Shown here piece by piece: positions 25,027-35,224 of a stretch of DNA of 64,000 nt. The stretch is from JAGQIB01 sp041393395. GTDB taxonomy: Bacteria; ARS69. The notes beneath the pieces are model-generated. The model was given only the letters and a program-made list of their open reading frames with translations. It made no database searches and had not been told where the DNA came from. Position 1 is the stretch's first letter, and each line of letters opens with the position of its first letter. The translations under genes and the position numbers were made by a program. The DNA lies in contig JAWKKG010000004.1 of NCBI GenBank assembly GCA_041393395.1, positions 372,001 to 436,000 of the forward strand, read 5' to 3'.

Positions 25027-26883
25027 GTGCTTTTCGTCTTCGCGCTTCCGCTCATCCTGACATCTTCGTCGATTTCGTCGGGAGATTCACCCCCGGAACC
25101 TTCCCTGGTAGCGACGGCCGACTCCACGGCCGACTCCGCGGTGGGGTTGATTCCGGGGCATCAGCGTTCGTCGGTTCCGGTACCGGACTCCGCCGCGATC
25201 CGGGACGCGATCGGGCGGGGTGATCTCGATCAGGCGCTGGAGCTTCTTCGCGAGGAGATCGCGGGCAAGCCCGGCCCCCCGCGCGAGCCGCGGCTGCGTT
25301 TGCTCGAGGCACGGGTGCTCGATCGGCGTGGAGACTCGTGGGACGCCGCGCAGGTTTATCGTCGCCTCCTGGACGACCCGGAGCTCGGCGGGAAGGCACG
25401 CCAGGAGTTGCTCGAGGTGTACGTGCGGCGCGGACAGTTCTCCGCGGCGGATCGACTCGTGGACAGCGCGCAGGACGTGGATGCGCCGCCGACCGACTCG
25501 ACGGTCCGGAGCCGCGCCTACGTTCGCTCGTTCGAGGGGCGCTACGCGGAGGCGGCGCGGCTCACCGAGCCGTTGGCCGTGGCCGGCGACGAGGAAGCGG
25601 CGATGATCCGGGCGAACGCGCTGCTGGCGCTCGGGGACCGCGAAGGTGCGGAAGCGCTGTACCTTCGAGCGCTTGACGAATCGAAGTCTCCTTCCGTGCG
25701 CCAGGTCGCGCACTTCGGCCTCGGGCAGGTGGCGCGTCTGCAGGGCGGGCGCGCCGTACGCGCGCTGCAGGACGAGAACGCCGCGGAGATCGGCGACGCT
25801 CCCTGGGCCGAACTGGACTGGGGACTCGCACTGCGCTCCCTCGGACGGCGCGACGAAGCGCGCTCCCGTCTCCTCACGGTCGCGGACACCTCGCCGTCCT
25901 TTGCGACGTCCGCGCGACTGTCCCTGAGCCGGCTCGAAGAGGAGGAAGGCAATGTCTCCGACGCGCTCGATCACCTCGCGCAGGCGATCGAGGGCAGCTT
26001 CGGGGACTTCCTCGCGCTGACGCGCCAAGGCGATCTTCTCGTGCAGGAAGGCGAGGAGGACGCCGGCGTCGAGAGCTTCCGCGCGGCGCTCGCGATCTTC
26101 CCCGAGTTTCCGCCGGCGCGCGAGAAGCTGAATCGCCTGCTCGCGCAGCGCGGGCGCTGGGAGGAGGCGCTCGAGACGAACGCGACGTCGACGGATCCGT
26201 GGGCGATGCCGGGATGGACCTGGGACCGCGCGCTCGAGGGCGATCTTCCGTACTTCCCCGTTTCGGGCGATCGGGACTCGATGCCCGCGAGCGATCCGCG
26301 TCGAGTGGTGCTGGCACTCGTTCATCTGCGCGCCGGCAACACGGGCGCTGCGCTCGGCTGGTCGGAAGGCGCCACGGGCAGCGAGCCCGCGCTCCTGGCG
26401 ATCCGCGCCGAGGCCCTGGAGCTGTGCGGTCGAAGGGAAGACGCGGAGCTCGTCTGGCAGTCGATTCTCGACGCGGGATCCGACTCTCCGATCGTGCGCG
26501 AGCACCTCGCCCGGCTCGCTTTCGACCGGGATCCCGAGCTCGCGGGGGAGAGGTTCGCGAAGCTGTTCGAGCTCTATCCGTACGACGTGCGCGCGCGGGC
26601 ACGCATGGCGCGCCTCTTTGCGGACGCCGAGCGTTACGAAGAGGCGCTCGCCGCGTACGATGCGATCGGCGATGGCGGCTGGCTCACGCCGCACGAACGG
26701 AGGCGCATCCGGGTCGAGCGTCAGGATCTCGAAGACCTGATCGCGGAGAAGGAGGCGCCGAGCGTCCCCTCGATCGGCGAGCCGGCTCCGGGCCGCGGTG
26801 CCGCGTTCCCGGACGAGCCGGACGCGAGCGACGGCAGTTTGCCGGACCGCATCGGCCGGGAACGCATGGACGACGATCGCTGA
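25027..26883 (+). CDS. Secreted TPR-repeat protein
   Basis: A 618-residue protein with a hydrophobic export signal (LFVFALPLILTSSS), a short Ser/Asp-rich linker and then TPR-like repeats through most of its length (for example ALELLREEI, AAQVYRRLLDDPELGGKARQ, AEALYLRALDE, AGVESFRAALAIFPEFPPAREKL). The GTG at 25027 has GGAGGGA upstream; longer in-frame versions run antisense through the sulfatase gene and are rejected. It is likely a periplasmic or surface scaffold; nothing in the sequence gives a partner. A tRNA-Ala gene lies just beyond its stop on the other strand. Confidence 0.8.
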   Translation: MLFVFALPLILTSSSISSGDSPPEPSLVATADSTADSAVGLIPGHQRSSVPVPDSAAIRDAIGRGDLDQALELLREEIAGKPGPPREPRLRLLEARVLDRRGDSWDAAQVYRRLLDDPELGGKARQELLEVYVRRGQFSAADRLVDSAQDVDAPPTDSTVRSRAYVRSFEGRYAEAARLTEPLAVAGDEEAAMIRANALLALGDREGAEALYLRALDESKSPSVRQVAHFGLGQVARLQGGRAVRALQDENAAEIGDAPWAELDWGLALRSLGRRDEARSRLLTVADTSPSFATSARLSLSRLEEEEGNVSDALDHLAQAIEGSFGDFLALTRQGDLLVQEGEEDAGVESFRAALAIFPEFPPAREKLNRLLAQRGRWEEALETNATSTDPWAMPGWTWDRALEGDLPYFPVSGDRDSMPASDPRRVVLALVHLRAGNTGAALGWSEGATGSEPALLAIRAEALELCGRREDAELVWQSILDAGSDSPIVREHLARLAFDRDPELAGERFAKLFELYPYDVRARARMARLFADAERYEEALAAYDAIGDGGWLTPHERRRIRVERQDLEDLIAEKEAPSVPSIGEPAPGRGAAFPDEPDASDGSLPDRIGRERMDDDR

Positions 26884-26907
26884 TCGGGGGGCGGCCGGAA
26901 GGGGGGA

Positions 26908-26983
26908 TGGTGGAGCTGAGGGGGATCGAACCCCTGACCTCATGACTGCCAGTCATGCGCTCTCCCAACTGAGCTACAGCCCC
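26908..26983 (-). tRNA. tRNA-Ala (anticodon GGC)
   Basis: Read on the minus strand, the gene begins GGGGCTGTAGCTCAG and has a full cloverleaf: acceptor arms GGGGCTG/CAGCTCC, a D-arm with AGCTCAGTTGGGAGAGC, anticodon stem CATGA/TCATG with loop CTGGCAG (anticodon GGC), and T-arm GGGGTTCGATCCCC. The 3' CCA is encoded (26908-26910). A TTGACC/TACGTA promoter lies about 100 bases upstream. Confidence 0.97.
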
Positions 26984-27080
26984 ACGTTCCTCTTGCCGGA
27001 GTGCCGGCGGCCTGGGTACCGCGAAGGCGGCGTCGGGCGGGGCTGGGAAATCCCGTTCGACGCCGTACGCTGAGCCCTCT

Positions 27081-27109
27081 TACGTACCGCATCACGTCGA
27101 CGCGGTCAA
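27081..27109 (-). promoter_or_regulatory. Promoter for tRNA-Ala
   Basis: On the minus strand TTGACC (27104-27109) is followed after 17 bases by TACGTA (27081-27086). The predicted transcript starts near 27074, leaving a leader of about 90 bases before the mature tRNA. Confidence 0.45.
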
Positions 27110-27166
27110 GCGCGACCACGGTCTTCGCGGGACGGCCGCCCGGCCGTCGCGTGGGCCCACCCTTCC

Positions 27167-27195
27167 TTGACGGCGCCGACCGGCCTCTGATTCAC
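27167..27195 (+). promoter_or_regulatory. Possible promoter for tRNA-Leu
   Basis: TTGACG (27167-27172) is a near-consensus -35 box. The -10 box is weak (ATTCAC at a 17-base spacing, 27190-27195). It lies about 40 bases before the tRNA-Leu gene. Confidence 0.3.
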
Positions 27196-27236
27196 TCCCT
27201 GCGGCCGCGACGGAAAGCGTCGCGCCGCTCCGATCG

Positions 27237-27325
27237 GCCGGTGTGGTGAAATTGGTAGACGCGGCGGACTCAAAATCCGCTGGCCCTTGCGGGCCGTGCC
27301 GGTTCGAGTCCGGCCACCGGCACCA
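27237..27325 (+). tRNA. tRNA-Leu (anticodon CAA)
   Basis: An 89-base class II tRNA. Acceptor arms are GCCGGTG and CACCGGC, the anticodon stem GCGGA/TCCGC carries loop CTCAAAA (anticodon CAA), and a long variable arm (TGGCCCTTGCGGGCCG) and T-arm CCGGTTCGAGTCCGG follow. The 3' CCA is encoded (27323-27325). Confidence 0.97.
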
Positions 27326-27496
27326 ACGGCGCGCCCGCGGGAACGGCGTGTGCGCCGTCCCTCCTCGAGGCGCGGCGGTCGACTTCCACCGACTTCCTCC
27401 GCCACCCACGTTATCCGTCAGCTAAACGCCGCGTTCCCGGCTGCCGATCCCAGGAGAGGTCCTCTCCGCCCGGGGGCCGCGAACGAAATCGGGAGC

Positions 27497-30304
27497 TTGG
27501 TCATCCGTCCCACACTCGTCGTCCGCCTGGCGGCCGTGGCCATCGGGTTCGTCGCGTTCTCGTCGGTCGTGGTGGGCCTCGTGGCCCGGATGGAGTCGTC
27601 CGTCTCCGCGATGCTGGACGAGACCCGGACCCGTTCCTTCGAAAGCCTGATCATCGCGCACGACATGCTGCTCGGGTTCGAGCGGCTGGACCTCGCGTCG
27701 AACGAGGCGTGCAGTCGGCCGTTCGCGGCCGGACCGGAGGCGCGACGGCGGGCCGCGCTGGGCGCGATGGACCGGCACCTCGCGCGACTCAACGAGCTGG
27801 CGGCGGACGAGATCGTGGGGGGGAGCGGCGCGCGCCTCCGCGTGAACTTCAATAGCTACCGCCGCGAGTGGGATGCTCTGCTCCGCCAGCGACGCGACGT
27901 CGGAGATCGGGCGGCCATCGCGCCGCGGGATCTGCCGACATCGCTCCGCGACGCGACCCAGCTCGTCCTGTCCGACCTCGGGGCCCTGGAGCGCTTCACG
28001 GAGAGCGCGGTCGAGGACGAGATGACGGCGGCATCGGCGTCGCTCCAGCACCTCAAGCGGACCACGCTCCTGATCTCGGGGGTCGCGGCGGGCTTGTTCC
28101 TGCTCGGCGTTCTGTTGAACGGCCGTCGCATCGTGCTGCCGCTGCGCGCGCTCGCGCGGGCAGCCGACCGCGTGTCGCGCGGAGGCTTGCACGAGCAGTA
28201 CGACGTCGGCGACGTGCTGGACGACGAGATCCACGATCTCGCCGACGCCTTCCGGCGAATGACGCGCGGACTCGAGGCGTCCACCGTGTCGCGCGCCTAT
28301 CTGGATCGGATCCTGGACTCGATGCCGTACTGTCTCGTGGTCTGTGATCCCGAGGGGCGCGTGCTCACCGCGAACCCGGCCGCGGAATCGCTGCTCGGCT
28401 GGGCGAGTCACGACCTGCTCGGCCGGCGCTTCGCGTCACTCGTGGCGCGCCAGGCGAGCGAGCGGGAACAGTTCGCGATGTTGTGGGACTCCCTCAAGGG
28501 CGGTGTCCGGTTCGAAGGGGGAGAGCTCACCATCCGCCGCCGCGACGGGCGCGCGGTTCCGCTGATCGTGTCCGGGGCGGTCCTGCCCGACGAACGGGGT
28601 GGCGTCGGGGGATACGTCTTCTCCGCGGCCGACTTCACGGAACGCAAGCGGGCGGAGGCGGAACTGCGCAGCGCGAAGGCCACCGCCGAGGAAGCGGCCC
28701 GCGCGAAGGCGGACTTCCTCGCCACGATGAGCCACGAGATCCGCACGCCGATGACCGCGATCCTCGGGTTCGCGGAGATCCTGCGCGAGCCGGAGCTGAA
28801 CGAGGAAGAGCGCGGCGAAGCCATCCAGACCATCCAGGCGAACGGACGTCATCTCGTGGAGCTCGTGAACAGCATCCTCGATCTCTCCAAGATCGAGGCC
28901 GGGCGCCTCGAGGTGGAGCGCATCGAAGTGGATGCCTGGGAGCTGCTCGAGGAGACGTACCGTCTGATGAACGCGCCGGCCAAGGCAAAGGGGCTGCGCC
29001 TCGAGATGACGAGCCTGAACGCGATTCCCGAGAGCATCCAGACCGATCCCACCCGTCTGCGGCAGATCCTCATCAATCTGATCGGGAACGCGATCAAGTT
29101 CACGGAGAACGGAACGATTCTCCTGATCGTCCACTTCCACGAGGTCCCCGAGCCGCAGTCCGGACTGGAGGGGCCGCAGCTCGAGGTCGTCGTGGTCGAC
29201 TCGGGCATCGGGATGTCCGACGAGCAGGTGGCGCGTGTGTTCGAACCGTTCACCCAGGCGGATGGTTCGATGACGCGCCGTTTCGGGGGGACGGGCCTCG
29301 GACTCACGATCAGCAAGCAGCTCGCGGTGCTGCTCGGCGGCGACATCGTGGTGTCGTCGCGTCCGCGGCAGGGCACGGCGTTCCGCGTCTCCGTCAGCAC
29401 GGGGTCGGTGGAGTCCGTGCCGAGGATCGGGATCGAGGAGGGGAGAGCGCGGTGGCGGGATCGCGCCCGGAAGTCGAGCGTCGAGGTCGCGTCGCCGACA
29501 CTCGGCGGTGTGCGCATCCTGCTCGTGGAGGACCACCCCGTGAACCGGCGACTTGCGGAACGGATCCTCGAGCGGGCGGGCGCGAACGTGACGTCGGTGG
29601 ACTCCGGGATCGCCGCGCTCGAGATCCTGAGAAGCTCCGGCGCGGGGGTGTCGCCCGACATTCTCGTGACCGACCTCCATCTTCCGGGGCTCGACGGACA
29701 CTCGCTCGCGACCACCGTCCGGGCGGAGGGCTTCGCGGGCGCGATCGTGGCGCTGAGCGCCGGCCAGGCGACGGACGAGCTCCGGGGGGCGTTCGACGCC
29801 TGGCTCGGAAAGCCGATCGATCGCCGGAACGTCGTGCAGACCCTCGCCGCGCTCGCGAGCCGGTCACGCGCGAGCTCGACCGACACCGAGGCACCGGTGA
29901 TGCCCCTGCGGGGACGCCACGTGCTCGTGGTGGAGGACACTCCGGTCAACCAGCGCCTGGTCCAGCACATCCTGGAACGGGCGGGGGCCACGACCGCGCT
30001 CGCGGACCACGGTCAGGAGGCCGTGGAGAAGGTGCTCGCGGCCGAAGAGAGCGGGACCTCGTTCGACGTGATCCTGATGGATCTCCAGATGCCGCGCCTC
30101 GACGGCGTCGGCGCCACGCGTCTCCTCCGGGAGAAGGGGGTGGCGGTCCCGATCGTGGCTCTCACGGCGAACGCCACCGCGGCCGACCGCGAGCGCTGCC
30201 TCGACGCGGGGTGTGACGAGTTCGTGCCGAAGCCGATCGATCGGCGGAAGCTCCTCGCGATCGTCGGGCGGCTGGCCGGCCGGGTTCCGGCGCCGCGCGT
30301 GTAG
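27497..30304 (+). CDS. Hybrid sensor histidine kinase (TM-HAMP-PAS-HisKA-HATPase-REC-REC)
   Basis: A protein of about 935 residues. Two membrane helices (about 8-28 and 185-210) enclose a helical periplasmic sensor; HAMP (about 212-265), PAS (about 275-385), HisKA with phospho-accepting His413 (MSHEIRTPMTAILGF) and HATPase (LINLIGNAIKFTENG, DSGIGMS, GGTGLGL) follow. Two receiver domains come last, with Asp726 (VTDLHLPGLDG) and Asp862 (LMDLQMPRLDG). There is no output domain, so phosphate must pass to an Hpt or response regulator encoded elsewhere. The start is uncertain: TTG 27497 precedes the first helix closely, and no ATG lies near. It is an orphan beside tRNA-Leu, convergent with the oxidase operon. 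Confidence 0.88.
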   Translation: MVIRPTLVVRLAAVAIGFVAFSSVVVGLVARMESSVSAMLDETRTRSFESLIIAHDMLLGFERLDLASNEACSRPFAAGPEARRRAALGAMDRHLARLNELAADEIVGGSGARLRVNFNSYRREWDALLRQRRDVGDRAAIAPRDLPTSLRDATQLVLSDLGALERFTESAVEDEMTAASASLQHLKRTTLLISGVAAGLFLLGVLLNGRRIVLPLRALARAADRVSRGGLHEQYDVGDVLDDEIHDLADAFRRMTRGLEASTVSRAYLDRILDSMPYCLVVCDPEGRVLTANPAAESLLGWASHDLLGRRFASLVARQASEREQFAMLWDSLKGGVRFEGGELTIRRRDGRAVPLIVSGAVLPDERGGVGGYVFSAADFTERKRAEAELRSAKATAEEAARAKADFLATMSHEIRTPMTAILGFAEILREPELNEEERGEAIQTIQANGRHLVELVNSILDLSKIEAGRLEVERIEVDAWELLEETYRLMNAPAKAKGLRLEMTSLNAIPESIQTDPTRLRQILINLIGNAIKFTENGTILLIVHFHEVPEPQSGLEGPQLEVVVVDSGIGMSDEQVARVFEPFTQADGSMTRRFGGTGLGLTISKQLAVLLGGDIVVSSRPRQGTAFRVSVSTGSVESVPRIGIEEGRARWRDRARKSSVEVASPTLGGVRILLVEDHPVNRRLAERILERAGANVTSVDSGIAALEILRSSGAGVSPDILVTDLHLPGLDGHSLATTVRAEGFAGAIVALSAGQATDELRGAFDAWLGKPIDRRNVVQTLAALASRSRASSTDTEAPVMPLRGRHVLVVEDTPVNQRLVQHILERAGATTALADHGQEAVEKVLAAEESGTSFDVILMDLQMPRLDGVGATRLLREKGVAVPIVALTANATAADRERCLDAGCDEFVPKPIDRRKLLAIVGRLAGRVPAPRV

Positions 30305-30331
30305 CGGGATCGCGGCCGCGGGCGGAGCGAG

Positions 30332-30457
30332 CTACTCCTCGATCAGCACCTCGGGCGCGTTCTTCGAGGCGATCACCACGAACGCGATGTTCGCCCCGAG
30401 GACGACGAGACTCAGGATCACGACCCAGACCCACGGACGCCGCTTGAGCCAGCCCAT
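30332..30457 (-). CDS. FixH-like mini membrane protein at the end of the cbb3 operon
   Basis: A 41-residue single-helix membrane protein (MGWLKRRPWVWVVILSL... then ASKNAPEVLIEE) whose ATG lies two bases after the ccoG stop. Position and N-terminal pattern (basic residues, Trp-Val-rich helix ending in Ala-Asn) match the start of FixH/CcoH, which normally has about 150 residues with a periplasmic domain. Here everything after the helix is missing and the stop is clean, so it is either a reduced CcoH-like assembly factor or an independent small subunit. CcoH stabilises early cbb3 assembly intermediates in proteobacteria. Confidence 0.6.
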   Translation of the reverse strand: MGWLKRRPWVWVVILSLVVLGANIAFVVIASKNAPEVLIEE

Positions 30458-30459
30458 CG

Positions 30460-31890
30460 TCAGGGCCCCCGGAACTTCACGTCGACGTCGACGTGCTTGC
30501 CCGTCGCGTCCTCGGTGACCCGCAGCGTGAGAGGGAAGGCCTCGTTCCAGTCCTCGCGCGGATAGGTCATCACCACTGGTGTGCGGATGTCCGCCAGGCC
30601 GCCCACGTCCACGTGCGGCTGCGCGATGACGACCTCGAGGTCCTCGGGCACGCCGGTCGGATCGAGAGAGATCGTGTAGCTGCGGGAGGAGTCCCGCTTG
30701 TTCTGGATCCGGATGTCGTAGATGTTGCGGATCGATTCCGCCTCGAGAACGTACGGCATCCCCGTGGAACGAAGCACCCGCGCCTCGAACGGCTCGCGCT
30801 TCAGGATCGTGAACGTCGCGACCGAGAGGCCGAGCAGACCCAGGAACGCGTAGAGGAACACGCGGGGTCGGAAGATGGAAGCACGCGGCTCTCCCTCGAA
30901 TCCCCGCTGAGAGTCGTAGCGGACGAGGCCACGTGGACGCCCGACCCGGTCCATCATCTCGTCGCAGGCGTCGACGCAGTTCGCGCAGCCGATGCACTCC
31001 ATCTGCAGTCCGTTGCGGATGTCGATGCCGGTAGGGCAGACCGCCACGCAGCGGAAGCAGTCGATGCAATCGCCGCCGTCGGGGCTCGACTTCTTGGAAC
31101 GCGGCTCGCCGCGTCGCTCGTCGTAGCCGATCACCACGGTGTCCCGGTCGACCATCGCGGATTGTGCGCGCCCGTACGGGCAGATGATGAGACAGGTCTG
31201 CTCCCGGAACCACGCGTAGTCCCCGTAGAGCACGAGGGTCCACACGGTGCCCCAGACGAACGCCGCCCAGTGCTGCTGCGGCGGGTTCGTGACCGCCGTC
31301 AGCAGCTCGTGCGCGGGGATGAAGTAGGCGAGGAAGGCGTGCGCGTTCAGCCAGGCGAGCCCCAGGAACACGATGTGCTTCACGATCTTGCGCCAGACCT
31401 TGTCTCCGGTGACCGGGCCGAGGTTCCGCCGGATCCGAACGTCACGCGGACCTTCGATCCAGCGTTCGATCCGACGGAACACCCCTTCCATGAACACGGT
31501 CTGCGGGCAGGCGTAGCCGCACCAGATCCGTCCCCACAACGACGTCAGCACGAACAGCGAGAAACCGAGTCCCGAGACCAGGAAGAACATCAGGTAGAAA
31601 TCCTGGTTCGTGAACGTGGCTCCGAACAGGAACGCGTTGCGGCCCGGGATGTCGATGTGCACGGCCGGATGGCCGTTGATCGGGATCCAGGGGACCAACA
31701 CGTAGATCAGCAGCAGGGTCGTCCAGATGACGTTCTTCCGGACCTGCCAGCGGCCGTGCACGTCCGCCGGATGCAGGAAGTTCCGCGATCCGTCGGCGTT
31801 GATCGTGAAGACCGTGTCGAGATCCGGCCTGCGCTGCTTTCCCTTCGGAGCCTTCGGCCCCTTCGCGCCGGGCGTCGTCGTGCTGGACAT
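30460..31890 (-). CDS. ccoG: cbb3 oxidase accessory ferredoxin-like protein CcoG/FixG (RdxA)
   Basis: A 476-residue membrane iron-sulfur protein. Membrane helices surround WGRIWCGYACPQTVF, and two 4Fe-4S motifs occur at about residues 272-310 (CIDCFRCVAVCP and CIGCANCVDAC). The C-terminal about 120 residues form the periplasmic Ig-like FixG domain. CcoG is a cupric reductase that supplies Cu(I) for loading the oxidase CuB site. It starts two bases after ccoP and is followed two bases later by the FixH-like gene. Length is normal for the family. Confidence 0.95.
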   Translation of the reverse strand: MSSTTTPGAKGPKAPKGKQRRPDLDTVFTINADGSRNFLHPADVHGRWQVRKNVIWTTLLLIYVLVPWIPINGHPAVHIDIPGRNAFLFGATFTNQDFYLMFFLVSGLGFSLFVLTSLWGRIWCGYACPQTVFMEGVFRRIERWIEGPRDVRIRRNLGPVTGDKVWRKIVKHIVFLGLAWLNAHAFLAYFIPAHELLTAVTNPPQQHWAAFVWGTVWTLVLYGDYAWFREQTCLIICPYGRAQSAMVDRDTVVIGYDERRGEPRSKKSSPDGGDCIDCFRCVAVCPTGIDIRNGLQMECIGCANCVDACDEMMDRVGRPRGLVRYDSQRGFEGEPRASIFRPRVFLYAFLGLLGLSVATFTILKREPFEARVLRSTGMPYVLEAESIRNIYDIRIQNKRDSSRSYTISLDPTGVPEDLEVVIAQPHVDVGGLADIRTPVVMTYPREDWNEAFPLTLRVTEDATGKHVDVDVKFRGP

Positions 31891-31892
31891 CT

Positions 31893-32477
31893 CTACGTCG
31901 CTCCCGATTCGCCTTCCGCACCTTCGGGCTCACCCTGGGGCTCTTTGCCCGGACGATTCGTCCCCTTGATGCTGACCACGTAGGTCACGACGTCCTGCAC
32001 GCGGGTGGGCCCGAGCTGATTGCCCCAGGCCGCCATGCCCTTGTCCGGAACGCCGTTCGTGACCGTGTTCAGGATGTCCATCGGCTTGCCGCCATGGATC
32101 CAGTACTTGTCCGTGAGGTTCGGGCCGATGTTGCCGGAGGCGTCGGCCTGGTGGCACGTCACGCAGAACTGCTCGAAGATCGCGCGTCCGCGCTGCACGT
32201 TGTCGGGAATGGCCGCCATCAGCTGGAACGACTCGTCGGACAGGGACTGGTTCGCCATCCGCGCGAGCTGAGCCTGCGCGGCCACGGCGACCTCCTGGCC
32301 GTACTTCGCGTGGGAGAGGCTCCCCCAGCTCCAGGTGTGGTAGTACATCCAGTAGCCCACCGCGAACGCGATGGCGCCGTACAGGGTCCAGAGCCACCAG
32401 TTCGGCAGACGGTTGTCGAACTCTCGAATGCCGTCGTACTCGTGATCGAGAACGACGTCGCGTTCCTGATCGCTCAC
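31893..32477 (-). CDS. ccoP: cbb3 oxidase cytochrome c subunit CcoP, single-haem form
   Basis: A 194-residue subunit. The FixP_N region (LDHEYDGIREFDNRLPNWW) is followed by one membrane helix and one cytochrome c domain with CVTCH near residue 104 and the distal Met in GMAAW. Classical proteobacterial CcoP has two haem domains and about 290 residues; here there is only one, and the tail is a short Pro/Glu/Gly-rich extension. The GTG start overlaps the ccoQ stop by four bases (GTGA). It accepts electrons from soluble cytochromes and passes them to the CcoO part of the fused subunit. Confidence 0.93.
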   Translation of the reverse strand: MSDQERDVVLDHEYDGIREFDNRLPNWWLWTLYGAIAFAVGYWMYYHTWSWGSLSHAKYGQEVAVAAQAQLARMANQSLSDESFQLMAAIPDNVQRGRAIFEQFCVTCHQADASGNIGPNLTDKYWIHGGKPMDILNTVTNGVPDKGMAAWGNQLGPTRVQDVVTYVVSIKGTNRPGKEPQGEPEGAEGESGAT

Positions 32478-32653
32478 GCGGTCCTCCCTTCGTCATCCGA
32501 CTGCAACGGCAGCGAAGAAACGTGATCCAGTCGCCGTCCGCGGAGGCCGAACACCGCGTGCACTACGGCCCCCACGAACAGCGCGAAGAAGATTCCGAGG
32601 GCGACGAGCGGCCACATCAGGAGGTCGCTCCCGTGGAAGAACTCCTGGAACAT
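32474..32653 (-). CDS. ccoQ: CcoQ-like small cbb3 oxidase subunit
   Basis: A 59-residue protein that reads MFQEFFHGSDLLMWPLV at its N-terminus, then one hydrophobic helix (LGIFFALFVGAVVHAVFGL) and a short charged tail. Its ATG lies one base after the ccoNO stop and its TGA overlaps the ccoP GTG. Size, single helix and position between ccoO and ccoP are those of CcoQ/FixQ, which stabilises the CcoP interaction with the core complex. Primary sequence conservation in this family is low, so the name rests mainly on location and topology. Confidence 0.8.
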   Translation of the reverse strand: MFQEFFHGSDLLMWPLVALGIFFALFVGAVVHAVFGLRGRRLDHVSSLPLQSDDEGRTA

Positions 32654-32654
32654 G

Positions 32655-35041
<2,387 letters not shown>

Positions 35042-35045
<4 letters not shown>

Positions 35046-35224
35046 CGAGCTTCACTCCTTCCTTCCGTGGTTTCATCCGCCGACGTCACGGCGACGTCGG
35101 ACTCGAGGGGCAACAGGGACAAACGATCGCCGTGGTCGAGGTCACCCCCGATCACGCGCGAGAACAGGAGCACGACGGCTCCGAGAACGAGCACGAGGCT
35201 CACGAACACGAGCAGCACGATCAC
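35042..35224 (-). CDS. ccoS: cbb3 oxidase assembly protein CcoS
   Basis: A 60-residue protein with one N-terminal helix (IVLLVFVSLVLVLGAVVLL) directly followed by FSRVIGGDLDHGDRLSLLPL, which fits the FxxAxxxGQFDDxxxP-like pattern of CcoS, and an acidic tail. The GTG start overlaps the ccoI stop (GTGA), and the TGA overlaps the ccoN ATG. CcoS is needed for insertion of haem and copper into CcoN. Confidence 0.88.

Noticed and set aside
27497..30304. Hybrid kinase as part of the FixLJ/oxidase control circuit
   Set aside because: It is convergent with the operon, separated by 10 kb from fixLJ and has a periplasmic sensor with no redox or haem motif.
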